A program made the position numbers and the translations under genes. From Leptobrachium leishanense (Eukaryota; Chordata; Amphibia; Anura; Megophryidae), in the NCBI GenBank assembly GCA_009667805.1, contig CM019065.1, positions 156,355,322-156,419,321 on the forward strand: a stretch of 64,000 nt of DNA. Reading direction: 5' to 3'. Below are positions 22,107 to 32,237 of this stretch, one piece after another (the first letter of the stretch is position 1; every line of letters starts with the position of its first letter). The notes below the pieces were generated by a model. It saw only the letters and a program-made list of their open reading frames with translations. It was not told the origin of the DNA and made no database searches.

Positions 22107-23358
22107 GAAACATAGAAACATAGAAAAATGTCGGCAGATAAGAACCTTTCGGCCCATCTAGTCTGCCCAATTACATGGATACTTGACCTGGATTTATCTT
22201 TTGTTTAGGATAGCCTTATGCCTATCCCATGCTTGCTTAAATTCAATTACTGTTTTGACCTCTACCACTTCTACTGGAAGACTGTTCCATGTATCCACCA
22301 CCCTCTCAGTAAAATAATGCTTCCCGATGTTACTTTTAAACCTTTGCCCCTCTAATCTAAGACTATGTCCTCTTGTTTTGCTATTTTGTTCCTTTTAAAT
22401 ATACTCCCTTCCTCTACCTTGTGGATTCCCTTTACGTATTTAAATGTTTCTATCATATCTCCTCTGTCTCGTCTTTTTTCAAGCTGTACATGTTAAGATC
22501 ATTAAGCCTTTCCTGGTAACTTTTCTCCTTCAAGCCGTACACCATTTTAGTAGGCCTTCTCTGAACTCTCTCTAAGATGTCTATATCCTTCTGGAGATAC
22601 GGTCTCCAGTACTGCACACAGTACTCCAAGTGAGGTCTCACCAGTGCTCTGTACAGTGGCATGAGCCCTTCCCTTTTCCTACTGCTAATACCTCTCCCTA
22701 CACAATCAAGCATTCTGCTAGCATTTCCTGCTGCTCTATTACATTGACTACTTACCCTTAGATCCTCTGAAATAATGGCCCCTAAATCCCTTTCCTCAGA
22801 TGTTGAGGTTAGGACTGTATCAAATATTCTATATTCAGCCCTTGGGTTTTTACGTCCCAGGTGCATTATCTTGCACTTATCCACATTAAAACTCAATTGC
22901 CACAACTCCGACCATTTTTTTAGTTTACCTAAATCATTTATCATTTGGCTGATCCCTCCAGGAACGTCAACCCTGTTGCAAATCTTTGTGTCATCAGCAA
23001 AAAGACACACTTTTCCATTAATACCTTCTGCAATATCACTAATAAAAATATTAAAGAGAATGGGTCCAAGTACTGACCCCTGAGGTACCCCACTGGTAAC
23101 AAGACATTGCACCGAATAAACTCCATTTACCACAACCCTCTGTTGCCTGTCACTCAGCCACTGCCTAATCCATTCAACAATATTGGAATCCAAGCTCAAA
23201 GATTGCAATTTATTGATAAGCCTTCTATGCGGAACAGTATCAAAAGCCTTACTGAAATCTAAATAAGCAATGTCTACTGCACCACCTCTGTCTATTATTT
23301 TTGTTACCCAATAAAAAAAATCAATAAGATTATGACCTTCAGTTGAATATGAATCCCA
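22107..23358 (-). mobile_element. CR1 LINE, 5'-truncated, with reverse transcriptase ORF
   Basis: The plus-strand left edge is a repeat of AGAAACATAG, the complement of the CR1 3' microsatellite. The minus-strand frame 23358-22453 is open for about 300 codons and covers most of the RT: DFSKAFDTVPH (first catalytic Asp), TSGVPQGSVLGPILFNIF, FADDTKI (the ADD box), then LVRPHLEYCVQYWRPYLQKD and LERVQRRPTKMVYGLKEKSY. A frameshift near 22455 separates it from the C-terminus, which continues as in the 18-kb copy. No endonuclease is left. The long open RT suggests a fairly recent insertion. Confidence 0.9.
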
Positions 23359-23366
23359 TAAGAAAT

Positions 23367-23958
23367 TAGGGATGTGCATGGCTGAAAAATTTGTTTAGTT
23401 TTGTTTAGTTTTGTTACGTTTTTAAATCATTTCATTTTTGGAATTTCGTAACTAATTTGTTTCGTGTTTCGTTTAGTTTCGTATCGATTTGAAATTTCGA
23501 ATCGATTCGAATTTCATATATCAATTCGATAGTTGATATCAATTCGAATTTTGGATCACTAGATAAAACCCCAATTAATCAAATTTTGCTGTTAATAGAA
23601 AAGCAAGGGTTACATTTTAAGGTGTGTCTCAGATTTAGTATTTGAGTCAAATTAAACAGTGAAACAAAATTTATTTGTTTCATAAAGTCCTTTGCTTACT
23701 ATTACTTGTATTGTAAGTTAAGATCAATTCGATAGTTGACATCAATTTGATAGTTCATTTCAAATTCGATAGTTGATATCAGCTATTCAAATTTTTCTTT
23801 TATGATGATGACACAGTGTAAAACGAAATAAATTCGTTATATACCGTTTCGTTTCAAATTCATATCGTTTCGATTCGTTATTCGGAAGTACTTCCGAATA
23901 CGAATTATCAAATTTCGTTCCAAATTGCGAATTTTTGCGACATGAATGCACATCTCTA
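23367..23958. mobile_element. hAT MITE (TAGGGATGTGCA ends)
   Basis: Ends TAGGGATGTGCATGGC and the complement of TAGAGATGTGCATTC. Flanking 8-mers TAAGAAAT (23359-23366) and TAACAAAT (23959-23966) match at 7 of 8 positions. The 592-bp interior is AT-rich with repeated TTCGAAT and ATCAATTCGATAGTTGA motifs. No ORF. Confidence 0.8.
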
Positions 23959-24066
23959 TAACAAATAAATGAAATCTGTTGTGCCTGCTCACTCACTCAT
24001 GTTTTCTTATAAATGATGTATATATTACCAATTCTCCAAGGGTATGCAAACTTGTGAGCACAACTG

Positions 24067-25444
24067 TATGTATATTATATATCTATTGTGATCAAAATTT
24101 ATGACTAAATCTCCATCCTTATAAATAAATCCTCAGCTAAGTGTCTTTAAAATCTCTTATAGTATAGCTAAGCAACATGCACTGTATACTGAATGTTACA
24201 GTCAGTCCATCCAAGGGAATAAGGGAAAAGTTCCAGTGCTGAGGTCCGTATTGAATGTACTGTATTTAATGATACGTGGATGCAATGAGGGTCTTAAATG
24301 CCAAAATTATTTCCTGTCACATAAAAATCACTAATGTTATGATTTGAACTTAGCCTACTCCAAAACCTTACATCTTGAAGAAGACTCAGTTGCAGTTGAG
24401 ACGTTGGCGCTATATATAATATAAGACATTTGGCATTTAAGACCCTGGGTGCATCCATATTTTGCTTATAAATACATACATATAGAGAATAGAGAGATCT
24501 GTATTGAAGCTTGAAAGCTGAAACACTGCATAATCTTCTTTGAGCCTGTCCATGTTGCATTGAGTTAAACATAAATATCCAAACACATGTTTAAGCATCC
24601 TTCAGGCAGCAAGTCTGAAATTCACAGAAGGCCCGCTTAGTATGTGTGTTGCATTATGAATGATCCTACAACATGCGTTGGGATATTTATGATGATTGAA
24701 CACAACCTGCACATTTCAGAGAATAAGAGTGCCTGGCCCATCTCACCTTAATGGCCAACAAATGACTCTGGAGCTGGCATTGCGATCAAATGCGCAGCCA
24801 GAGACATAAAGCATTGTTCTTTGTCAGTTTATTTGGACAATTGTCATGTGCCTGTGGTCCCTAGGGGTGATGTGGAAGCAGGAGGGTGGGAGAGGGTCAT
24901 AGATTCAGACTATGCATCGGGACACTCTCTCCTCCCCCCTACTTGGCTCCCAGCTGCTATGCTATATTAAGGGGGGATGTACCAGCGCAAACATGACAGC
25001 ATGAATAGGTGTTAGCTTTGATGCATTGCTCAATTTTTCGTCCTGTAAGTCATATGTGTGAAGATTTTTAGGATCACAAATGACACTGGAACCCAGTGAT
25101 GAACCTATTGTCTTGTCGGCTTGGAGTACTTATTGAATACGAGATTTATCGAACAGACTCTACATAAAAGAAAACCTGAAGGAATCATTCTGGAAATAAT
25201 ATATTAAGAATTTAAATATAAATTACTTGTATTAGCAAATAATAAAATTACAGTTTCAAATTTAAAATAAATCCATTTAACATATTTAAAAGTAGGCTTG
25301 TTTGTGAGCATTTACAGACAAATATTATTACAAATGGGATTTTATAAAGGTGGCGTATTTTTATTTATCTTTGCCAATTCTAAGTGTATTTGGATGAGAC
25401 TTACTGGGAAAGACCTTTGAATGTTAGAAACAAGTGAAAACTAA
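24067..25444. other. unassigned, with a PLE-like hairpin at 24270-24460
   Basis: GGGTCTTAAATGCCAAA (24291-24307) pairs with TTTGGCATTTAAGACCC (24429-24445). Between them CTTGAAGAAGACTCAGTTGC and GAGACGTTGGCGC resemble the layout of a frog PLE hammerhead with mutated core boxes. This may be a small degenerate PLE arm. The remainder shows nothing callable. Confidence 0.35.
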
Positions 25445-25626
25445 CAGGGTTATTCAAAGAAAAGTGAAACTCAGGAGAATGACTGGAGAAGTGAAAATTC
25501 TAGGTCAAAATAGCCAAACCAGAAAAATTCTCCCATTTATCGCTCTTTCCAAATTGGTTATTTGGTCAAGATTGATCTCTTCTCCTGTCACTGCTCCTGT
25601 TTTTCACCTTTCTCTGAATAACCCTG
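25445..25626. mobile_element. short palindromic MITE with CAGGGTTATTCA ends
   Basis: CAGGGTTATTCAAAGAAAAG at the left pairs with CTTTCTCTGAATAACCCTG at the right; flanks are TAA and TAT (2 of 3 match). The 182-bp body is itself an imperfect palindrome around AAAATTCTCCCATTTATCGC. It shares its first dozen bases with the larger CAGGG family, so both may use the same transposase. Confidence 0.75.
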
Positions 25627-25629
25627 TAT

Positions 25630-26794
25630 GTGGAAAGACTGCATAGGTTTCCTCTGTAACATGGACCCATTTGTTTCTCACTAGTGAGTCTTAAAAGAGA
25701 CTGTAATAGAGTTGCAGCATCTCTCTACAAAAAACATGTCTGCCCTACTCAGGGACTCTATATAATGTGTTTATGGGAAGGATCATCATATAAAGGAGCC
25801 TTTTGAATGAAAGCTTTTTCAAAGGGTAACTATCCTTCCATTGAGTGAACCTTTTTTTTTCACTTATACACAGTTTTAGTACTTAAAAGTCTTAACAATG
25901 CAATTGTCTGTGTAGAACTTTTTTGAAAGTTTTCTCAATGGATTGGCTTCACAATACAAAAGACGAAGAGGAAGAAAATGGTACCACTGACCTGGCACAC
26001 ATGACGCTTATCCTCTTTTATGGCAATCGGACAATGATGTCTGAAAATACCTCACTACAGATAGCAATGTGTGGGTATATAGTCACTTTTTAGGCAAATA
26101 AACACTATCCTCTTCCTGTGTAAGGGGCCCAACACATATTTCTTTCATCACAATTATATGTATATATTACAATGATGGGCAGTGTTGCAAGCACCATAAA
26201 ACCTTATACTTCCAGGGTTTTGAGCCAAAGCAGTCCTCTGTCTCACTGAACAGCACTTCTTTCAGATGAAGCAATGTACTAAGATTCCTGCAACTGTTAC
26301 CCTGGCCTTCACCACCTTGATGTCTAAGGCAGATGGCTTTGGTTTTTGTTATTTTTTGACCAAAGCTTCAAACGGTGTATGTGCTTTGGGCAGGATGACA
26401 TCTTTCAGCTTGTCACCCTCGTCACTCTGACAGGTTCTGTTGTGGAGATACGGAGAACAGGCTACATTAAAGCAGCACTGTTGAATTCTCCTTCTCTGTC
26501 GATGTTGTTCACTGCAGGTGCGACAATGGTACATTTTACCAATGTCTGTAGCTACAGAGAACATTTGCATTTAGTGTTAATCCCTTTTAGAATGTCCTAC
26601 AGAAACCCATCCCATTTTCCATCCAATTACCTCCACCTTCCAAAATGTTTTCTGAATGTTTTGATCTCTCATGTCTGTTTATTAAGTGACTGGTTAGGTT
26701 TAAGTACTAGAAAAAAGTCAGAAGGATAAATGTTCTTTTCAGTTCTAGAGTTTAACACAAACAAAACTGAACATTTTGAGGGATTTCTCTAAAC
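25630..26794. other. unassigned sequence
   Basis: The longest ORF (26346-26729, 127 codons) and its antisense show no recognisable domain, and no splice or promoter context supports a gene. No terminal repeats found. Confidence 0.35.
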
Positions 26795-26898
26795 TTACTT
26801 TGTATTTCTGTAACAACTGTAACCACTCAATGTTCTTGAACCCAGGACATAAACGAGAGAAATCTCAATGTATCCTTCCTGGTAAAATACTAAATAAA
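26795..26898 (+). mobile_element. SINE, interrupted in its tail by a Helitron
   Basis: TTGTATTTCTGTAACAACTG, TGAACCCAGGACATAAACGA and AATCTCAATGTATCCTTCCT match the SINE tail copies at 16180 and 48240. The TAAA-type tail stops at 26898 and resumes at 29257 (TAAATAAATAAATACACA), on the far side of the Helitron. Confidence 0.75.
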
Positions 26899-27136
26899 TC
26901 TATATATATAAAAGCAAAAAGCCGCTCGCCCGTAATCACAATATCTCCAGAACTGTAAAGCCTACAAACTTGAAATTCGGCATGTGTGTTCCTCTCGGTT
27001 TCTAAGTGTTCACTAAGAAAGGATTTTGCGAAATGAAATCAGAGCATTAGTTATTAACACGCTCTGATGCTAAGAAGTTATATTCCCCCTCCAGTCCCCA
27101 CCTGAAAAAAAAAAGCTGTTCCAACTGCCACTTACA

Positions 27137-28446
27137 TGGTACAGGAGGGGTGGGGTCGCGCCTATTCCCTGATGGGGTGGCTGCAACCACCAAATGTATC
27201 CAGCCCAGCAACATGTATAAAACATAACAAGGAGAAAAATGTCATCTGCGCTTATTACCATTATACTGTGTGAAACAAAACACAATTAGAGGCTTTGGTT
27301 TCTATTAATGGCCATTAAAAGAGTAAGCTCACCCGCCAATGTCAAGGCACCTCTAGTGAGGGTGAGTCCTAACCAAGAAATGAAGCCACAGGCTGCTGTA
27401 TAGAGAACCATAATAGCACAGATGTGGTGTGACACCTTAGGTATAGACAAATTAACCTTAGTACTCCCGGGTCGTTCTTCCCAAACGTCCAAGTACAGCA
27501 ATCAATGTAAAACAGAAATTGGGATGTCTAGGGAATAATGACACAGAAATACAATCATCGTGCATTATATCTACATTAAAAAGTGAGATGCCCCCTTGAT
27601 ACTGGTCACACTCACAAAATGACAATTCTTTATAGCATATATAAGAATATACATAAATACAGAAAAAATGGCGTCGCGCCCATACTCACCGGAGCGGCAG
27701 CAACTGCCAGGAGTAACAGCCCAGTTAATGTATAAAACATAACAAGGAAAAAAGGTGTCATCTGCACTCGTTTCTATGTGTTCCATGTACAACAAAACTG
27801 AGGTTTTTGTTTGTTTCAATGGCCATTGCAACGTAAGCTCACTTGCCACTTCATGGCACCTCTTGAGCTTACGTTGCAATGGCCATTGAAAAACAAACAA
27901 AAACCTCAGTTTTGTTGTACATGGAACACATAGAAACGAGCGCAGATGACACCTTTTTTCCTTGGTATGTTTTATACATTAACTGGGCTGTTACTCCTGG
28001 CAGTTGCTGCCGCTCAGGTGAGTATGGGCGCGACGCCATTTTTTCTGTATTTATGTATATCATGCTTGTAACACCAGTCCGTCGTTCTGCAGCTGTTCCT
28101 CTTTCCATGTATTTGTTTTTGATCCCAAATGGGAAGTGTTTGGTGCGTGTATAAATAAAACCCACCATCTCTCCCTCTCCTTGGCTGAAAAGCAGCAGGA
28201 GGGGCTTGGAGCTGCTCAGTAGAGCGGCCTTTTGGTACATGTTAGGTACTCACTCTGTAAAGAGGTGCCGTGAAGTGGCGAGTGAGCTTACGTTGCAATG
28301 GCCATTGAAACAAACAAAAACCTCAGTTTTGTTGTACATGGAACACATAGAAACGAGCGCAGATGACACCTTTTTTCCTTGTTATGTTTTATACATTAAC
28401 TGGGCTGTTACTCCTGGCAGTTGCTGCCACTCCGGTGAGTATGGGG
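27137..28446. repeat. second 420-bp satellite cluster with an inversion
   Basis: 27657-27863 is a partial unit in one orientation; 27864-28446 continues in the opposite orientation. Blocks match the 13-15 kb cluster nearly exactly (ATGGCGTCGCGCCCATACTC, GAGCTTACGTTGCAATGGCC). A much more diverged unit lies at about 27137-27400 (GGGGTCGCGCCTATTCCCTG, ACATGTATAAAACATAACAA) followed by about 250 bp not found in the young units. It may be the ancestral or parental form. The right edge joins a CAGGG-family piece directly at about 28446. Confidence 0.85.
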
Positions 28447-29086
28447 GCTGAAATTCAGCGTTCGGTTACCTTTCCTGGCCATTCGGCTATCCAGAGAGCA
28501 GGCAATTCGCCAAATCCTGGCGAATTGCCTGCACATACGGTGCCTGTTCGTTGCCTGTTCGAGGGCAGTGAAATCCCCATAGAGATGCAATGCTTCATCT
28601 ATTCAGAGAGCAAAAACCAGCAGTGAAATGTTGCCGAAATGCCCTGCCATTCGATGGTTTCATTCGGCAGGTTTATTCAGGCGAATCCCATAGGCTTCAA
28701 TGTTAAAAATATTCCCATTTTCATTCAATATCTAATAAACCGTTGATTATAATATTCTGCAGTAAAAAGTCTTTTTATTTTTTAGATTTTTTTAGGACCT
28801 TTTAGGCATTTGAAGCCTATGGGATTCGCCTGAATAAACCTGTCGAATTAAACCACCGAATGGCAGGGCATTTCGGCAACATTTCACTGCTGGGTTTTGC
28901 TCTCTATGGGGATTTCACTGCCCTCGAACAGGCAACGAACAGGCACCGAATGTGCAGGCAGTTCGCCAGGATTTGGCGAATTGCCTGCTCTCTGGATAGC
29001 AGAATGGCCAAGAAAGGTAACCGAACGCTGAAAATCAGCGTTCGGTTACCTTTCTCCAGCCATTCGGATCTCTTCGAATAACCCTG
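28447..29086. mobile_element. CAGGGTTATTC-family MITE, fold-back remnant
   Basis: 28447-28815 is a left-half copy and 28811-29086 is a second left half in inverted orientation, ending CTTCGAATAACCCTG. The two meet near CATTTGAAGCCTATGGGATT. Both contain the GGCGAATTGCCTGC and GCAGTGAAATCCCCAT blocks. This is a palindromic derivative, not a simple insertion. Confidence 0.75.
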
Positions 29087-29274
29087 ATAGACAAAAAACC
29101 CAGGGTTGCTGGTGGGATTAAAGGGTTTAAGCCCATCTATTTTATTGTTTATTATTATTATTATTATTATCATCAAACCACTAAGCCAACGGATTGTGAA
29201 CTTAATATCTCCTGCATAGCCCGACAGTTCGTCGTGAATCACGGGTATACAGCTAGTAAATAAATAAATACACA

Positions 29275-30570
29275 GAAAAAGTGAGAGAAATTAATTCTAA
29301 AGTTTCCTGCTTAATTCACGTTCCATATTAAAGCCCAAAACGTTCCGCTTTGCATTATCACATTCTACTGTTGCTTTAGTTCATAAATTAATCTGTTATG
29401 TTTAATAACTGAATAATAATTATCATAACCTTTTTAATTCATGACAAAAGCAAACATGTAAAATCATAGTAGTGGCATGGATTACTAACAATGCAAGTTG
29501 CATATTTAAGTTTGTTTTTATTGTTATATAGCTAGAAAAGGCCATAAGAGATTCCAATGGCACTTTGATATGGGTGTAGGCAATTTAAAAGAAAAACCTA
29601 TCTGACCTATTATGTGATATCGACCAGTTTTGCCGAAAGCAAATCCAGCTTTTCATAATTTGTTATCTATTGTTTAAGCAGTACAATTTAACAGATACTC
29701 TATAGTTAAAATTGTTTCCCTCATTGAGAGGATTGGAATGTGTCTGGGACCTCAAAGCTTAAGCACCTCTTTAACAATGAAAGCATGGCTTCTTGCATCT
29801 GGTACTTGTGCAGAGGTACTACACCAGTCAGATAGAGGCCTCTCATCTCTTTAAATCTCTGCAGTACTTGGGGAAATGCGATCTTATCATTACAGAGGGA
29901 GCAAGCATAATGTGTTGATTTAAAGACAGTGGAAGCACATAGAGAATCCCCAGTGGGATGCAGGCTTAATCTGTTCTTTTCATTTAACCCTTGCTGCAGA
30001 AAAAGGTCACACATGGCTAAGGAAAACCTCCTTGTGGTCTGCGGCAGAGAAAGAGTTCCTGTCTAATCAGAAATCTTTAAGAGAAACAGAAGGCATTTGG
30101 TGATGACATGAGGATACAAAGCCTGTACATCAGAATCTAAAACATATCCTGTGATAATAAGGAACTCAAAAGATAAGAAAGATCTTTTAGCTGTAGGATT
30201 GGTAGGGGTGAATCACAAATAATAATACATTCCTATTTTCCTTCCCATTAAAAAACAAAAATAAGTGTATTATATTCCTTTCAGGAGCTTAATGTGAACA
30301 AAGCAAGAAGAGAGGCTTGGGAAATATGGGAAGAGAAGTCACACCTGGGTCAACACATGGACTATCCTCTAGGAAGACATGATACAATCAACGAATCGTT
30401 AAGCCTTCTTTAAAAATGTAACTCAACCTTGCCTGTTAATACTACATTTTATTTTTAGCATCTCCTAATTCTTACTTGGAACCAGTGGCAGCTGATGAAG
30501 GTTTTAAATAGGGGAGTGCTAGGCTCCACCTACATCTTTTATAGCCCCACCCATGAGATTTTTTTTATTA
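29275..30570. other. unassigned sequence
   Basis: AT-rich; the 97-codon minus-strand ORF at 29721-30014 has no recognisable motif. No inverted termini or tandem repeat seen. Confidence 0.35.
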
Positions 30571-30752
30571 AAAAGTATTTTACCAGGAAAGATACATTGA
30601 GATTTTTCTTGTTTTCAGGTATGTTCTGGGTGGCAAATATGTACCATTAGGTGTCTTGCCCAAGGAAACTTACTGGAGAGGTGCTCTTGCCGGGATTCAA
30701 ACCTGTGTCTCCACTGTCATAGAGCAGTGATGTTACCTCTACTTCACCATGC
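30571..30752 (-). mobile_element. SINE, near full-length
   Basis: On the minus strand: a head with GTGGAGACACAGGTTTGAATCC (a tRNA-like B box, GGTTTGAATCC), then AGCACCTCTCCAGTAAG, TTGGGCAAGACACCTAATGG, CCAGAACATACCTGAAAACA, and the tail AATCTCAATGTATCTTTCCT, GGTAAAATACTTT with A-rich end. This copy joins the head seen at 19489 with the tail seen at 16180, 26795 and 48240, defining one family. An A box is not clear. Confidence 0.65.
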
Positions 30753-30759
30753 ACTTAAT

Positions 30760-31951
30760 TAGTTATAATATATATGTATAAACCTTAAAGGGAAACATTT
30801 TTAAAATACTTATATTTATTTATTGTCCTCTCTATTTGCAAAGTATATGACTATGCTTCCCTGCAGATTGCAGAATTCATATGCTGCAAGAAATCACATT
30901 GTCATACTGAATTCATATCCCCCTGCAGCACATGAATTGCACACACTGCAGGAAAGTACTAGAAATCAGTTTACTACTTAAAGGGATATGCATGTCTAGA
31001 AGAAATTTTCTATTGACATTTAAACATTTTTTCTACATACCTATAGACAAACTAGAATAAATCAATAAAAGTTTTAAAAATGTGTAAATTTTTTTAATTT
31101 TTTTGTTTAAACTCTGTCATTTCATCTTCTCTGGCCACACCCTAGAGGTGTTACTTCAGCTCCCACTTCCTTTATATTCCCTGCCTCCTCCCCGCCCACT
31201 ACTCCACCCATCAAAGCTTCACATGAACTAGCACAAGCTGTGCACGTAAAACCCTGTGCACGCTCAGCACCTCAAACTGGGGAAACTGAGGAAATGAATT
31301 ATAGCTATTCAAACTCACTGTCTCACTCAAACTCCCTCACAGGTCACTCGCTCTCACACCCTTTATTGTGCTGTCTGTCTCTTGTGCGCGTTCTCTCTCA
31401 CTGCACCTTTTCTTGAGCTTTCTCTGCTTTATTTTGCTGTCTTTCTCTCTTTACCTTTTCTCGCTGTGTCTCTCTGTGTTTATTTTGCTGTACCTCTCTC
31501 TCTGCTGTCTTTTTTTTGCTGTTCCTCTCTCTGCTGTCTCTTTTTCTCCATGTGTGTATTAATTTCTTTCTTTCTCTGTCTCTGCAGTATCTGGGAGTGA
31601 AAGAGTTACAGATTAGAATGACACTCTGCCCCGCCCTCCCCTCAGCTCACAGTGGAGGGAGGAGGAGCAATTTAGTCGTACATGCTTAGTGCATTTTTTT
31701 ATCTATACCTAGGTATACACACTGATTGGTTAGCTCAAAGTACCTCCTGAGGTGGGCATGGAAAACGCCAAGAAAGAAATGCAGGTAAACATGAAAAAAT
31801 ATCAGTTACTTTTTTTGCCTGCTGAATGACACTACTGACTCGCATCGCACAATTTTAAAAGCACACTAGCAAAGCATGCATGTCCTTTTAAGACAATGTG
31901 CACATTTAAAAAGGTTCCCTGTTCCATGCCAGTCCATAAGTGCACACACAT
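30760..31951. other. unassigned, with a pyrimidine-rich tract
   Basis: 31310-31590 is rich in CT repeats (CTCTCTCT, CTTTCTCTGCTTTATTTTGC) and generates low-complexity Leu/Ser/Phe ORFs that are not genes. An internal pair, CTGCAGATTGCAGAATTCAT and its partner, may be an old hairpin. Nothing else. Confidence 0.4.
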
Positions 31952-32237
31952 TATCAGGGTTATTCAAAGAGATCCGAATGGCTGGTTACCTTTCTTGGCC
32001 GTTCGGCTATCCAGAGAGCAGGCAATTCGCCAAATCCTGGCGAATTGCCTGCACATTCGGTGCCTGTTCGAGGGCAGTGAAATCCCCATAAAAAAGCACT
32101 GCCTCGGCTATTCAGAGAACACAAACCAGCAGTGAAAGGTTCCCGAATTGCCGTGTCATTCGGTGGTTTCATTCGACAGGTTTATTCAGGCGAATCCCAT
32201 AGGCTTCAATGTTAAAAATATTCCCGTTTTAATTCAA

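Larger units (their letters stand above)
20430..24066 (+). mobile_element. Tc1-like element, decayed, with nested CR1 and hAT
   Basis: The right end is CAAGGGTATGCAAACTTGTG followed by AGCACAACTG and TA (24067-24068). The left end is mutated but retains GTTTGCATACCCTGGCAG. Between them lie two parts of a Tc1 transposase. A CR1 LINE (22107-23358) and a hAT MITE (23367-23958) sit in the 3' non-coding region. Removing them rejoins TTCTGTTAT with AACAAATAAATG. Exact left edge uncertain. Confidence 0.75.
26899..29256 (+). mobile_element. Helitron, non-autonomous, inserted in a SINE tail
   Basis: The 5' end is TCTATATATATAAAAGC preceded by A. The 3' end is CCCGACAGTTCGTCGTGAAT, CACGGGTATACAG and CTAG, followed by T. 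A short CCCG/CGGG stem lies 7 bases before CTAG. There is no target duplication and insertion is between A and T, as for Helitrons. Sequence just inside the 5' end (ATATCTCCAGAACTGTAAAG) is typical of vertebrate Helitrons. Most of the body is other repeats: a 420-bp satellite cluster (27137-28446) and inverted pieces of the CAGGG MITE (28447-29086). No Rep/helicase. Confidence 0.8.

Noticed and set aside
26346..26729. 127-codon ORF and antisense 73-codon ORF with cysteines (zinc-finger-like)
   Set aside because: Cysteine spacing matches no known finger, and neither frame extends or shows splice context.
29721..30014. 97-codon minus-strand ORF
   Set aside because: No recognisable motif and of a length expected by chance here.
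31368..31600. Leu/Ser-rich ORFs, possible signal-peptide protein
   Set aside because: CT-rich low-complexity sequence; no supporting start context or domain.
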